A DNA stretch of 64,000 bases from the NCBI RefSeq assembly GCF_002964785.1, contig NZ_PQCC01000023.1, positions 112,339-176,338 of the forward strand, given 5' to 3'. The translations under genes and the position numbers were made by a program. This document shows, one piece after another, positions 19,289 to 29,347 of the stretch (position 1 is the stretch's first letter; the number at the start of each line of letters is the position of its first letter). A model generated the notes under the pieces. That model was not told the origin of the DNA, did not search any database, and saw only the letters and a program-made list of their open reading frames with translations. The DNA comes from Pseudoalteromonas sp. T1lg48 (GTDB lineage: Bacteria > Pseudomonadota > Gammaproteobacteria > Enterobacterales > Alteromonadaceae).

Positions 19289-20314
19289 TTATTCTTGTGA
19301 CTTAAGCTCGGCCTCAATGGCCTTGATACGCTTGTTCATGTCACCAATATTGCGCAGGTGCGCTATGGTACGACGCCACTCTTTATTCTTACTGTGCGGT
19401 AACCCAGAGGAGTAAATACCCGGTTCACTGATACCACTGGTGACCATATTCATGCCGGTTAATACCACCTTATCGCAGATCTCCACATGACCTGTAATAG
19501 CACTGAGGCCACCAATCTGACAATAACGGCCTATTTTGGTACTACCTGCCACCACGGTACATCCGGCAATGGCGGTGCCCTCGCAAATTTCCACATTGTG
19601 GGCAATCTGACACTGATTATCGATGATCACATTATCGTGGATAATGGTATCGTCGATAGCACCACGGTCTATGGTGGTACTGGCACCAATCTCTACGCGG
19701 TTGCCGATTATAACAGAGCCGATTTGCGGGATCTTCACCCATTGGCCGCGTTCATTGGCATAACCAAAGCCATCGGCACCTATCACGGTATTGGCCTGTA
19801 CTAAACAGTGCTCGCCCAGCTGCACCTGATGGTAAAGGGTAACGTTATTCCACAACTTAGTGTGGGCACCAATATGCGCTTCTTTGCCAATAAAGCAATG
19901 TGAGCCGATCTGTGCATGATCGCCAATGACGGCTCCTGCTTCGATCACCACAAGTGGGCCAATATTGGCACTGGCACTTACCTTGGCATCAGGGCTGATC
20001 ACCGCACTTGGATGAATGCCCTGAGCCGACGCCGGCGTGCTGTCGAGCAGCTGCGCTAGCTTGGCATAAGCCACATAAGGGTCCTGGCAGATCAGTTTGT
20101 TGCCAGCGAAATGCTCGGCATCAGCAGCACTTAGGATCACCGCACCGGCTTGGGTATCGGCCAGCTGGCTGCGGTATTTTTTATTTGCTAAAAAACTAAT
20201 ATGTGCCGCAGTTGCTTTTTCAAGCGTCTGGATGCCAACGATTTCAAGGGTGCCTTCGCCTATGAGCTCGGCACCTAAATGTTCGGCGATGTCAGCTAAG
20301 CTTTTTGCCATCAT
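19289..20314 (-). CDS. lpxD: UDP-3-O-acylglucosamine N-acyltransferase
   Basis: LpxD adds the N-linked 3-hydroxyacyl chain in the third step of lipid A synthesis. An N-terminal uridine-binding domain (about 1-100) is followed by a left-handed beta helix of hexapeptide repeats (about 105-300), with the catalytic His in the 'CQIAHNVEI' region (about residue 239) and a C-terminal helix. The length is 341, as in E. coli. The first ATG of a double ATG overlaps the skp stop by one base (TAATG), indicating coupling. Confidence 0.97.
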   Translation of the reverse strand: MMAKSLADIAEHLGAELIGEGTLEIVGIQTLEKATAAHISFLANKKYRSQLADTQAGAVILSAADAEHFAGNKLICQDPYVAYAKLAQLLDSTPASAQGIHPSAVISPDAKVSASANIGPLVVIEAGAVIGDHAQIGSHCFIGKEAHIGAHTKLWNNVTLYHQVQLGEHCLVQANTVIGADGFGYANERGQWVKIPQIGSVIIGNRVEIGASTTIDRGAIDDTIIHDNVIIDNQCQIAHNVEICEGTAIAGCTVVAGSTKIGRYCQIGGLSAITGHVEICDKVVLTGMNMVTSGISEPGIYSSGLPHSKNKEWRRTIAHLRNIGDMNKRIKAIEAELKSQE

Positions 20315-20832
20315 TACTTCTTACTTACGCGCTCAACCACTTTCTCTGAAAGGTCAGTTACTTCTTTAGGGTTGAAGTAGATAGTACCGTCTTTAACCTT
20401 AACTTCATCGAAGTCACCGTCTTTAGCGATTTCTTCAATGGCTGTGATAATGGTTTTTTGTAGCTTGGCCAGCTCTTGATTTTGACGCTGTTTGATCTCC
20501 TGCTCTAGCGGACGACCTTTTTCAGCAAGCTGCTTTTGCATGCCATTGATCTTTTCGCCTAGCGCCTTTTTCTGGTCTTCGCTCATAGTCGGCGCTTCAC
20601 GCTGAAACTTTTCCATTTCAAAGCGGATATCACCCTGAAGCTTTTCGATCTCTTGGCGACGTTCAGAAAATTCGCTTTTTAATGTGTTTTCGATCGCCGC
20701 AGTTTGTGGCACCTGAGAGTAAATAGTTTGCATATCAACGATGCCAACTTTGTGCGCCAAAGCCTGTACCGAAGTACCCATGGTTAGCGCGCCTAATACT
20801 ACTAGTGCTGTGTTTTTAAATAGTTTTTTCAC
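20314..20832 (-). CDS. skp: Periplasmic chaperone Skp/OmpH
   Basis: Skp is a trimeric periplasmic chaperone that holds unfolded outer-membrane proteins for delivery to BamA. I choose the GTG at 20832, which has AAGGAG six bases upstream; the result is a 172-residue protein with a signal peptide ('KKLFKNTALVVLGALTMG', cleavage near 'ALA-HK'), followed by 'VGIVDMQTIYSQVPQ' and a long charged coiled coil (about 50-140). An upstream start would extend into the bamA end and spoil the signal peptide. It follows bamA by ten bases. Confidence 0.93.
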   Translation of the reverse strand: MKKLFKNTALVVLGALTMGTSVQALAHKVGIVDMQTIYSQVPQTAAIENTLKSEFSERRQEIEKLQGDIRFEMEKFQREAPTMSEDQKKALGEKINGMQKQLAEKGRPLEQEIKQRQNQELAKLQKTIITAIEEIAKDGDFDEVKVKDGTIYFNPKEVTDLSEKVVERVSKK

Positions 20833-20842
20833 AGAAAACTCC

Positions 20843-23314
20843 TTAGAAAGTGTTACTAATGTTGAAGCTAATAGTCTTGGTATCATCATCTTCTTCTTCT
20901 TGCAACGGATAAGCAAAACTAATTAGCATTGGCCCCATGGGCGAGATCCACTGGATTGAAAGACCAGTTGAAACCCTGAAGCGACCTGGATCGGAATAAT
21001 CATCCAAGCGCGCACGCTCATTGGGCTGAAGGCTTTGATAACGGTCAACGTTAAACTCTGTATCCCATACGTTGGCCGCATCGACAAAGAAACTGGTACG
21101 AACAGAACTGCTGTTCTCTTCATCTAAAAACGGTGTTGGAACTATCATTTCTAAACCCGCCACCGCTTTGGCATTACCACCTATACGACCGGCAAGTTGC
21201 AGGGTATCGAACTCCTCGGCACCACCGATATTGCCGGTAGGCGTACCATCGGGCAAGGTTGTACCTGGGATATTCTGCGGTGAACGTACCACCGCACGTG
21301 GCAAGATGGTGTTACGGTCAAAGCCGCGTAATTCCTGCTCGGTAATACGGAAAAACTCCTGTACCGGCAAGACCTGGTCATAGCCATTGGTTTCACCATA
21401 ACCATTACCATATCCCAACGCAGCTCGCGCCGAGAATACCCAACGATGATCATCGCTCACCGGCCAGTAATAACGCGAATCATAGTTAATCTTAAAGTAG
21501 GTCAGATCCGAGTTTGGTGTAGTCGCCGATAGGTTTAGCGACTGACGCGAACCTGCCGTTGGGAACATACCACGGTTAACGGTCACACGAGACCAACCGG
21601 CGCTGAGCTCATACTTGGTAAACTCAAAGCCCGCATCCGGGTTTTCCGGATCGAGGAAGGTTTCACGCAGCACTCGCGTTTGCTCGTATTCGGCCAAATC
21701 GGATAGCTCTTCTTCTATCCAACGCACCCCAAAGTTCAAACGGTTTACCGCATTGACAGGAAAGCCGATATTAGTGCCGATACCATAGCTTTTCGATTTA
21801 TAGTCGATCAGGCTGAACGCACTGGCATCATAGTTACGATAGAAAATACTCGAACCTTGTGACACACCGTCAGGGGTGAAGTAAGGGTCGGTATAAGACA
21901 GACTGATGCTTTCAGAACCACGCGAGGTGTTGATATTAAACGCCACCTGGTTACCGCTACCGAGGAAGTTTGACTCGCTGATACCTATGTTAAACTGCAG
22001 ACCATAGTAAGAACCGTACGCCAAACCTGCGGTAAAGCTACCGGCAGACTGCTCTTTAACGGTAAAGCCTACATCGACCTCATCATCCACACCGGGCACG
22101 GGATTCACCTCAAATTCGACATTTTCCATGTAGGGCAAACGTTGAATCTGTAATTTTGAGCGCTCAAGGTTTTGGTTTGATAACCAGGCACCTTCAAGCT
22201 GAGTCATTTCACGACGAATGACTTCATCGGCAGTACTTTGGTTACCGGAGATATCAATACGACGCACATAAACACGCTTGCCCGGATCGACAGACAGCAC
22301 CAATTGCACTTCTTTAGTCTCATCATCGATTTCAGGAATGGTGCGTACCACGGCATTGGCATATCCAAAACGGGCCAGATAACTCTTAATAAATTCTTCC
22401 GATGCGGTCACCACTGAGCCATTGTAAAGCTCACCAGCCTTGAGCGGGACAACGCTGCGGATCAACTCTTCTCGACCAAGTAGGTCACCAATGAAGTCAA
22501 AACCCTTGACCCTGTACTTCTCGCCTTCGGTGACGTTCGCAGTCACATACACGGACTCACGCTCGGGACTAACCGATACCTGGGTCGAGTCGATATTAAA
22601 GCGTAAATAACCACGGTCGAGGTAATAACTGCGAATTTTTTCTAAGTCGCCCTCGATGGTCTGCTTTTGATAACGATCCGAGGACATAAACTTCCACCAC
22701 GGCAAATCTTGTTGCGACTCCACCAGGCCCAGAAGCTCCTCATCTGGGAATAATTCGTTACCAACGATATTAATTTGGCGAATTGAGGCGGCATCACCTT
22801 CATCAAAATTAAGTTTAAGGCGCACACGGTTACGCGGTAAGCGAATTATCTCAAGATCGAGCTTGGCGTTGTATTTACCGATACTGTGAAAGAATTCGAC
22901 CAAGCCTTTTTGCACATTATCCAAGACCGTTCGATCGAGAGGCTCACCGGTACGAATATTCTGCTGGTTCAGACTCTCATTCAACTGCTCGTCTTTAATG
23001 TCTTTATTGCCCTCAAACTCAATGGCGCTGATGGTGGGTCGTTCGGTGACCTTAAAGACGATTTTATCACCATCTCGGTAAACTTCGATATCATCGAAAT
23101 GGCCAGATTTATAGAGTGCTTTAATGGTTTTTGACACCGTATAGGTATCAATTTGGTCACCCACGTTAATCGGGATATGGGTCAGCGCGGCGCCTAAAGC
23201 AACTCGTTGCAGACCTTCAACTTTCAAATCTTCTACGATAAAGGATTCTTGGCCCAGGGCGGCGAAACTGGCCCCTAATAAACTCGTTACTGCCAAATGT
23301 TTTTTTATAGCCAT
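20843..23314 (-). CDS. bamA: Outer membrane protein assembly factor BamA
   Basis: BamA is the core of the BAM complex that inserts beta-barrel proteins into the outer membrane. I start at the ATG at 23314, giving 823 residues with a signal peptide ('MAIKKHLAVTSLLGASFAA'). Five POTRA domains follow (about 24-420, first one starting 'FIVEDLKVEGLQRV'), then the 16-strand C-terminal barrel ending in Phe ('TISFNISNTF'). The C-terminal aromatic residue is the usual outer-membrane signature. The Walker-like VRGF motif on barrel loop 6 appears as 'LRGFDRNTI'. It lies between rseP and skp, as is typical. Confidence 0.96.
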   Translation of the reverse strand: MAIKKHLAVTSLLGASFAALGQESFIVEDLKVEGLQRVALGAALTHIPINVGDQIDTYTVSKTIKALYKSGHFDDIEVYRDGDKIVFKVTERPTISAIEFEGNKDIKDEQLNESLNQQNIRTGEPLDRTVLDNVQKGLVEFFHSIGKYNAKLDLEIIRLPRNRVRLKLNFDEGDAASIRQINIVGNELFPDEELLGLVESQQDLPWWKFMSSDRYQKQTIEGDLEKIRSYYLDRGYLRFNIDSTQVSVSPERESVYVTANVTEGEKYRVKGFDFIGDLLGREELIRSVVPLKAGELYNGSVVTASEEFIKSYLARFGYANAVVRTIPEIDDETKEVQLVLSVDPGKRVYVRRIDISGNQSTADEVIRREMTQLEGAWLSNQNLERSKLQIQRLPYMENVEFEVNPVPGVDDEVDVGFTVKEQSAGSFTAGLAYGSYYGLQFNIGISESNFLGSGNQVAFNINTSRGSESISLSYTDPYFTPDGVSQGSSIFYRNYDASAFSLIDYKSKSYGIGTNIGFPVNAVNRLNFGVRWIEEELSDLAEYEQTRVLRETFLDPENPDAGFEFTKYELSAGWSRVTVNRGMFPTAGSRQSLNLSATTPNSDLTYFKINYDSRYYWPVSDDHRWVFSARAALGYGNGYGETNGYDQVLPVQEFFRITEQELRGFDRNTILPRAVVRSPQNIPGTTLPDGTPTGNIGGAEEFDTLQLAGRIGGNAKAVAGLEMIVPTPFLDEENSSSVRTSFFVDAANVWDTEFNVDRYQSLQPNERARLDDYSDPGRFRVSTGLSIQWISPMGPMLISFAYPLQEEEDDDTKTISFNISNTF

Positions 23315-23518
23315 TTTATTATCTTTGTCCTTTACTACAGTGTCTTCACCCAAACGCACTATCTTAGAGTTCGTTTTACGCACGGCTGTTTTGGTTTGGG
23401 CCATCGGCTGCGTCTCATACAGCCATCTTATCATTGCTGTTTGGCTTACACAGCAGTTTCTTTATCCACCCGGCTCAGTTTTTACCTATAAAATAGCCAA
23501 GCCGGCGGTAACCTCAGG

Positions 23519-24871
23519 TTACAATCGCGCAATGTCATTTAACAGCGCGAACGCAGTAAGCGCCAATAATAACGTTGCACCGATGCGAAAACCAATTTCT
23601 TGTGTCTTTTCAGAGACTGGCTTTTTGCGAATAAGTTCAATTATGTAATACATTAAGTGGCCACCGTCGAGTACCGGTAGAGGCAACAAATTAAACACCC
23701 CAAGACTCACGCTGATAAGTGCTAAAAAGCTTAAAAACGCGACGAAACCGTAGCTTACGCTAGTTCCTGCCCCAACCGCAATGCCTACGGGGCCACTGAT
23801 ATTCTTAATCGATACCTGGCCTGTAACCAAATTGGCAATCATTTCAAAACTCAGACTGATCATCTGCCAGGTTTTAGCAACCCCAAGACCAATGGCCGTC
23901 ACTGGGTTGTAACTGCGAGTCACAATCGCATCTTCGGGCCAGGGCTCCACCACCGGCACCACGCCAAGGTAGCCCCGGCTAAAGCCATCCTCGTTGGGTT
24001 TATCGGCCGGGGTTACGATTACGTCCATACCGCTTTTGCCACGCATAACATGAAATTGCAGCGGCTGCTCCGCAGAGCCTTCTATTTTCTGGACCAGGGC
24101 AGGCCAGGATTTAATCAGCTTACCCTCGACACTGATCAGCACATCACCCTCTTGTAACCCGGCTCGTTCCGCCGGCGAGTCCGGTGCAACCATGGCCAAA
24201 GTAAGGGTGGCATCGGGACGAAACGGCACAATACCAATAGACGCCAATGGCGATTGGTCGCGCTGTTGTAAGCTCCAGCCTTCAAGATCCAACACCTTGA
24301 CACTCTGCGTCCCCGATGGCGCTTGTATTTTAACATTGACGCTGTCATCACCCAGATGCTGCATCAGTGCCAGGGTCACTTCCTGCCAGTCCTGCGTGCG
24401 CTGGCTACCCACCTCGAGAAGCTGATCGCCCTCTTTTAAGCCCGCGACCTGAGCACGGCTTTGTGCACCGACATCACCAATAATAGGCTTCACGGATTGC
24501 ACGCCGATGACATACATCAAACTTAAGGCAACAATAGCGAATAAAAAGTTAGCGATGGGGCCGGCACTGACAATGGCAATGCGGGCATACACGGACTTGG
24601 CATTAAAAGACAGGTGACGCTCATGCTCGGCGACCTTATCGACCCGCTCGTCGAGCATTTTTACGTAGCCGCCCAGGGGGATCATCGCCACCACATACTC
24701 GGTGCCGAGCTTATCATGCCAACGAATTAATGGTTTGCCAAAGCCGATCGAAAAACGCAGCACCTTTACGCCAGCCTTGCGGGCCACCCAAAAGTGGCCG
24801 TATTCGTGCACGGTAACTAAGATGCCCAAAGCAACAATAAAGGAGCCTAGGTGCCACAGAAATTCGAACAT
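23519..24871 (-). CDS. rseP: RseP site-2 zinc metalloprotease
   Basis: RseP cuts the anti-sigma factor RseA within the membrane after DegS, releasing sigmaE in response to outer-membrane stress. The 450 residues include the zinc motif 'HEYGH' at 22-26 in the first helix, two PDZ domains (about 120-205 and 210-300), and the C-terminal 'NLLPLPVLDGGH' motif (about 394-405) supplying the third zinc ligand. Its start overlaps the dxr stop by one base. The neighbouring bamA and skp are classic members of the sigmaE regulon in relatives. Confidence 0.96.
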   Translation of the reverse strand: MFEFLWHLGSFIVALGILVTVHEYGHFWVARKAGVKVLRFSIGFGKPLIRWHDKLGTEYVVAMIPLGGYVKMLDERVDKVAEHERHLSFNAKSVYARIAIVSAGPIANFLFAIVALSLMYVIGVQSVKPIIGDVGAQSRAQVAGLKEGDQLLEVGSQRTQDWQEVTLALMQHLGDDSVNVKIQAPSGTQSVKVLDLEGWSLQQRDQSPLASIGIVPFRPDATLTLAMVAPDSPAERAGLQEGDVLISVEGKLIKSWPALVQKIEGSAEQPLQFHVMRGKSGMDVIVTPADKPNEDGFSRGYLGVVPVVEPWPEDAIVTRSYNPVTAIGLGVAKTWQMISLSFEMIANLVTGQVSIKNISGPVGIAVGAGTSVSYGFVAFLSFLALISVSLGVFNLLPLPVLDGGHLMYYIIELIRKKPVSEKTQEIGFRIGATLLLALTAFALLNDIARL

Positions 24872-26070
24872 TATTTTACCCTACTCTTAATTTGCCGCTG
24901 TGCCACGCGCCTTGCATCGCTGTCGCACTGTAAAATTCCCTGTAAACATTCATCGTATTGGGTCGACATAGTCGCCAAGGTGTCGGCATTTACCGCATAA
25001 ATGTCGGTAAAGCGAATCTGCCCGGCTAAAAATGCCGCCACCGCTTCTTCGTTTGCGGCGTTAATAATGGTGGTCGCACTCTGCCCCGCTTTGCACGCTT
25101 CCATAGCAAGACGTAGGTTCGGGTAGCGATTAAAGTCGGGGGCATGGAAGCTAAAATCCTTCATGGCGCTGAAGTCCAACGGCGCTACACCAGCATCAAT
25201 GCGCTGTGGATAGGCCAAGGCATGGGCGATGGGGGTGCGCATATCCGGCTGCCCCATTTGTGCCAGCACTGAACCATCACAGTATTGCACCATGGAGTGA
25301 ATCATACTCTGCGGGTGGATCACCACCTCAATATCATCGGCGCTGGCATTAAACAGCCATTTGGCTTCGATAAATTCAAGGCCCTTATTCATCATGGTCG
25401 CCGAGTCAACAGAGATTTTTTGACCCATGGACCAATTGGGATGTGCCACCGCTTCGGCGACGGTAATATCGGCAAAGGTTTCAAGAGCGCGCTCGCGAAA
25501 CGGACCGCCTGAGCCGGTCAATAAAATTTTACTGACTCCATGTGTGGCCAAGGTGGCATCATGATGACCCTGGATGGCTTCGGGCATACATTGGAAAATG
25601 GCATTATGTTCGCTGTCGATGGGCAACAAAGTAGCGCCGTGTTGACGTACCTTGTCCATAAACAATTGTCCGGACATCACCAAGGATTCTTTGTTTGCCA
25701 GCATCACCACCTTAGCCGCTTCAATGGCGTAGAAGGTAGGAATAAGTCCGGCGGCACCAACGATGGCAGACATCACCATATCGACATCGATATGCTGACA
25801 GAGCATGGCCATATCCTGCTCATAGTCCACTACCTGGGTAGATAGGCCCAACGCGCTAAGACGCTCGGCCAGTTGCCTATTTGCATCAGCGCAGGACAAG
25901 GTCGCAAATTGCGGCTTGTGCTTAACACAATCACCAACCATCTGCTCAAGGTTACGTCCAGCAACCAAGGCAAAGACCGAATAGTGCTCTTGGTTGCGAG
26001 CAATCACATCCAGGGTACTTTGGCCGATAGAACCGGTAGAGCCTAAAATGGTGACTCTTTTGTTACTCAT
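24871..26070 (-). CDS. dxr: 1-deoxy-D-xylulose 5-phosphate reductoisomerase
   Basis: Dxr (IspC) converts DXP to MEP with NADPH, the first committed step of the non-mevalonate isoprenoid pathway. The N-terminal NADPH motif 'ILGSTGSIGQSTLDVI' (about 8-23), the metal/substrate region 'LPIDSEHNAIFQ' (about 150-161) and 'INAANEEAVAAF' (about 340-351) are present. The 399-residue length is standard. Its start overlaps cdsA by four bases, so this block is tightly coupled. Confidence 0.97.
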   Translation of the reverse strand: MSNKRVTILGSTGSIGQSTLDVIARNQEHYSVFALVAGRNLEQMVGDCVKHKPQFATLSCADANRQLAERLSALGLSTQVVDYEQDMAMLCQHIDVDMVMSAIVGAAGLIPTFYAIEAAKVVMLANKESLVMSGQLFMDKVRQHGATLLPIDSEHNAIFQCMPEAIQGHHDATLATHGVSKILLTGSGGPFRERALETFADITVAEAVAHPNWSMGQKISVDSATMMNKGLEFIEAKWLFNASADDIEVVIHPQSMIHSMVQYCDGSVLAQMGQPDMRTPIAHALAYPQRIDAGVAPLDFSAMKDFSFHAPDFNRYPNLRLAMEACKAGQSATTIINAANEEAVAAFLAGQIRFTDIYAVNADTLATMSTQYDECLQGILQCDSDARRVAQRQIKSRVK

Positions 26071-26933
26071 AGGGTCATAGTCCAGGCGTAGAAGACCACA
26101 AAAATAGGCGCGGCTGCGGTAAGGCTGTCGATTCGGTCAAGAATACCACCGTGGCCCGGTAAACACTTGCCACTGTCCTTCATGCCCGCCTGACGTTTAA
26201 ACATGCTCTCTAACAGATCGCCGACCGCAGAAAACGCCGCAACAATGACCGCCATCAGAGCATAAGGCGCCCACATGCCCGGCTCTATCCCTTTAAAATA
26301 ACAAAACGCCAAGACAAATATGGCGGCGCTTAGCAAGCCACCAACAAAGCCTTCGATGGTCTTATTCGGGCTTACCTTGGGCATGAGTTTATGCTTACCA
26401 AAGTTTTTACCACAGAAATAAGCGCCGATATCGGCACACCAGACGATGCCTAACACCGCCAAAATCAAATAGGAGCCAAACTGGCTAGACTCGCCATAGT
26501 TGGCGCTGCGCAATACACACAAGGCCAGCCACAGTGGCGCCAGGGTCAATACCCCGGAAATCGCGCGCATTAAATATCCCTGCGACCAGGCATCGCTGAA
26601 TTTGGGGTACCGCACCACGAGAATCGTGGCCACTATCCACCAGGCCAGCGCCAGGGTGAACACATAGTTGATATCCGGTAGCATTTGTCCCTGCTGCCAA
26701 AGCGCGGTGATCGGCCAGTGCCATTGCATTACCGCCACCAAAACCGCGACCAAAGCCACATAAACGAGTCGCTTAGCGCGATTACAAATGCCCATTAACG
26801 CCGACCATTCGTAGGCGCCCAATAACACTATGCCGCCGGCACAGTAACTAAACCAATCCAGGGGGGCTAAAAATACTAATGCAAGGGCCAGTGGCGCCAG
26901 CACCAGTGACGTGATAATTCGTTGTTTAAGCAA
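26067..26933 (-). CDS. cdsA: Phosphatidate cytidylyltransferase
   Basis: CdsA makes CDP-diacylglycerol from phosphatidic acid and CTP at the inner membrane, the branch point for all phospholipids. The 288-residue protein has about eight hydrophobic segments and the PROSITE-type CDS signature near the C-terminus: 'SMFKRQAGMKDSGKCLPGHG' then 'GILDRIDS' (about residues 240-270). It lies 16 bases after uppS and overlaps dxr. Confidence 0.96.
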   Translation of the reverse strand: MLKQRIITSLVLAPLALALVFLAPLDWFSYCAGGIVLLGAYEWSALMGICNRAKRLVYVALVAVLVAVMQWHWPITALWQQGQMLPDINYVFTLALAWWIVATILVVRYPKFSDAWSQGYLMRAISGVLTLAPLWLALCVLRSANYGESSQFGSYLILAVLGIVWCADIGAYFCGKNFGKHKLMPKVSPNKTIEGFVGGLLSAAIFVLAFCYFKGIEPGMWAPYALMAVIVAAFSAVGDLLESMFKRQAGMKDSGKCLPGHGGILDRIDSLTAAAPIFVVFYAWTMTL

Positions 26934-26949
26934 GTCTTATACCTTCAAC

Positions 26950-27717
26950 TTAGGGCTGAGCGTGTGAGAGTAATTGTTTTATTTGTTCACCGGTACATCC
27001 GAACCGACGTTCTCTCGATACATAGCAGGCAATGGCCTCTGCAAAGACCGACTCATTAAAGTCGGGCCATAACGTAGGCGTGAAATAAAGCTCAGCATAT
27101 GCCGCCTGCCAAAGCAGGAAATTACTGATGCGCAGGTCACCACCGGTGCGGATCAATAAATCCAGTTCACTTTGTTCATTTAGACTAATATGCTTTGCCA
27201 GCGAGTGCTCGTCAATGTCATCCGCTGTTAATTCACCTGCCGATACCTTAAGCGCCAACTGTTTTGCGGCTTGGGCGATATCCCAACGACCACCATAGTT
27301 TGCGGCGATATTCAGCCGCAGCCCGGTATTTTGGGCTGTAAGCGCTTGTGCTGCAGCTATCTTCTCTTGTAGCTTTTCGGAAAAGCGACCTAGGTCGCCA
27401 ATGATGGATAATTTAACGTTATTTTTATGCAGCTTTTTCACCTCACGACCAAGAACCATTAAAAACAGTTCCATCAGCGTGGTGACCTCATCTTCCGGGC
27501 GTCGCCAGTTCTCACTGCTAAAGGCAAATAAGGTTAACGACTCGATGCCCAGCTTCGAGCAAAACTTCACTGCTTCTCGAACCGCATCAACCCCTTTTTT
27601 ATGGCCGTACACCCGCGGGTGTCCCTGAGCCTGCGCCCAACGACCATTACCGTCCATGATAATTGCCACATGTTTGGGCAATAATTGCTGCGAAATTTGT
27701 TCTGCGTCTAAAGCCAT
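26950..27717 (-). CDS. uppS: Isoprenyl transferase (undecaprenyl diphosphate synthase)
   Basis: UppS extends farnesyl diphosphate by cis addition of isopentenyl units to the C55 carrier lipid used for peptidoglycan and O-antigen. The motifs '[13 protein letters not shown]' (catalytic Asp) near the N-terminus, 'SSENWRRP' (about 80) and '[15 protein letters not shown]' (about 196-210) are intact. I choose the ATG at 27717 (255 residues) over the in-frame GTG at 27735, which lies right beside the T-tract of a terminator hairpin and has no ribosome binding site. Confidence 0.95.
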   Translation of the reverse strand: MALDAEQISQQLLPKHVAIIMDGNGRWAQAQGHPRVYGHKKGVDAVREAVKFCSKLGIESLTLFAFSSENWRRPEDEVTTLMELFLMVLGREVKKLHKNNVKLSIIGDLGRFSEKLQEKIAAAQALTAQNTGLRLNIAANYGGRWDIAQAAKQLALKVSAGELTADDIDEHSLAKHISLNEQSELDLLIRTGGDLRISNFLLWQAAYAELYFTPTLWPDFNESVFAEAIACYVSRERRFGCTGEQIKQLLSHAQP

Positions 27718-27735
27718 GTAACTCAAATTATCCAC

Positions 27736-27770
27736 AAAAAAACGCCGCCTAGTATACCCTAGACGGCGTT
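27736..27770 (-). terminator. Intrinsic terminator between frr and uppS
   Basis: On the minus strand a 12-pair stem (AACGCCGTCTAG with CTAGGCGGCGTT, one T-G wobble; 27743-27770 plus two A-T pairs) with a six-base loop is followed by seven T residues (27742-27736). It is a strong terminator placed only about 18 bases before the uppS start codon. Confidence 0.85.
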
Positions 27771-27817
27771 ACAAACCTAATGGCAATTTATGAGCAATAC
27801 GCTCATAAAATAAGCAT

Positions 27818-28375
27818 TTAGATTTCCATCAACTCTTCTTCTTTAGCGCTTAGTTGCGCGTCCATTTCTTTGATGTACTTGTCTGTTAGCTTTTGGATTT
27901 CGTCTTCGCCTTGGCGCGCTTCATCTTCAGAGATATCTTTATCTTTTAATAGTGCTTTGATATCGCTGTTAGCATCACGACGAATATTACGTACCGCTAC
28001 ACGGCCGCTTTCCACTTCACCACGTACGATCTTGATAAGGTCCTTACGACGCTCTTCGGTAAGTGGAGGAAGAGGAACACGGATAACGGTGCCCGCTGAC
28101 GCTGGATTTAGACCCAGATCCGAAGTCATAATAGCCTTTTCAACCGCTTGCGCTAAAGACTTATCGAATACGCTGATCGCCAGCGTACGCGAGTCTTCGA
28201 TGGTGACGTTAGCAACTTGGTTCAGCGGTGTATCGGCACCGTAATAAGAAACGGTGATGCCGTCTAGCAGTGCTGGGTGAGCACGGCCAGTACGGATTTT
28301 AGATAGTTGGCTGCCAAGTGCGGCTACACTTTTTTGCATGCGCTCTTGCGCACTTTTTTGAATGTCGTTTATCAC
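27818..28375 (-). CDS. frr: Ribosome recycling factor
   Basis: RRF splits the post-termination ribosome together with EF-G. The 185-residue protein shows the family stretches '[15 protein letters not shown]' (about 26-40), '[14 protein letters not shown]' (about 102-115) and a C-terminal three-helix bundle segment. It lies 13 bases after pyrH in the conserved rpsB-tsf-pyrH-frr order. Confidence 0.97.
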   Translation of the reverse strand: MINDIQKSAQERMQKSVAALGSQLSKIRTGRAHPALLDGITVSYYGADTPLNQVANVTIEDSRTLAISVFDKSLAQAVEKAIMTSDLGLNPASAGTVIRVPLPPLTEERRKDLIKIVRGEVESGRVAVRNIRRDANSDIKALLKDKDISEDEARQGEDEIQKLTDKYIKEMDAQLSAKEEELMEI

Positions 28376-28388
28376 GCTAGTATCCTAC

Positions 28389-29135
28389 TTATTTTGTCTC
28401 ACTCGAGGGTTCTGAAGAAATGAGAGTTCCCTCTTCTTCACCCATGATGACGCGCTTAAGCGCACCAGGTTTATTCATGTTAAAGACACTGATTGGCATT
28501 TTATGGTCGCGCGCCAAGGTAAAGGCGGCCAAATCCATTACTTTCAGTTCTTTTTCAATTACTTCATTATAGGCAAGATGACGATAAAGGGTTGCTTCAG
28601 GGTTCTTCACTGGATCGTCACTGAATACACCGTCTACTTTTGTAGCTTTAATAACCGTATCGGCTTCGATCTCGATACCACGTAGACATGCCGCCGAGTC
28701 GGTCGTAAAGAAAGGGTTACCCGTACCAGCTGAGAAGATCACCACACGGCCCGACTTCAACAAGCTGATAGCCTCTGCCCAGTTGTACGCATCACATACA
28801 CCATTTAGTGGAATGGCCGACATCAAACGAGCATTAACAAATGCACGGTGCAAAGCATCACGCATAGCCAGGCCATTCATTACCGTTGCCAGCATGCCCA
28901 TGTGGTCGCCTACTACGCGGTTCATCCCTGCTTCTGCAAGTGAACCACCACGTAAGAAGTTACCGCCACCGATAACTAAACCCACTTCTACGTCGAGTTC
29001 TACGAGCTCTTTAATTTCCTGAGCCATGCGATCGAGTACTTTAGGATCGATGCCGAAGCCCTCGTCTCCCATTAAAGCTTCACCACTTAATTTAAGTAGA
29101 ACACGTCTAAAAATAGGTTTGCGACTAATATTCAT
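28389..29135 (-). CDS. pyrH: UMP kinase
   Basis: PyrH phosphorylates UMP to UDP and is allosterically regulated by GTP and UTP. It belongs to the amino acid kinase fold: '[18 protein letters not shown]' near residue 12, '[12 protein letters not shown]' (about 55-66), and '[17 protein letters not shown]' (about 146). I start at the ATG at 29135 (248 residues, close to E. coli 241), preceded by GGGAA; earlier in-frame starts would run through the tsf terminator. It is followed by frr. Confidence 0.96.
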   Translation of the reverse strand: MNISRKPIFRRVLLKLSGEALMGDEGFGIDPKVLDRMAQEIKELVELDVEVGLVIGGGNFLRGGSLAEAGMNRVVGDHMGMLATVMNGLAMRDALHRAFVNARLMSAIPLNGVCDAYNWAEAISLLKSGRVVIFSAGTGNPFFTTDSAACLRGIEIEADTVIKATKVDGVFSDDPVKNPEATLYRHLAYNEVIEKELKVMDLAAFTLARDHKMPISVFNMNKPGALKRVIMGEEEGTLISSEPSSETK

Positions 29136-29164
29136 ATTTTCCCGGCCAATAACGAATTGTAGAT

Positions 29165-29208
29165 AAAAAATAACCGCGCCTATGTGGGTACATAAGAGCG
29201 CGGTTATT
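29165..29208 (-). terminator. Intrinsic terminator downstream of tsf
   Basis: An 11-pair perfect stem AATAACCGCGC/GCGCGGTTATT (29169-29179 with 29198-29208), with a smaller inner helix, ends in T6 on the minus strand. It lies between tsf and pyrH. Confidence 0.85.
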
Positions 29209-29347
29209 CTAATTAATTTTGCTGGACGACGCAAAAGCAAATCATCGCTTTTGCTCACTTATGAGCACTGTTTTCCTTGCTAAATGCAAAGACACACGAG
29301 GCTGATAAGAGGATTGCCACAGCATGCTTTAATAAAAGCTTAAAGGC

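Noticed and set aside
23315..23434. A 40-residue N-terminal extension of BamA
   Set aside because: The ATG at 23314 starts a proper signal peptide; the extension would precede it and has no ribosome binding site.
23508..23522. Palindrome GTAACC-TCA-GGTTAC at the rseP stop codon
   Set aside because: It overlaps coding sequence and has no T-tract; likely chance, or a weak hairpin without clear role.
29136..29258. A 41-residue N-terminal extension of PyrH
   Set aside because: It would be encoded by the tsf terminator hairpin.
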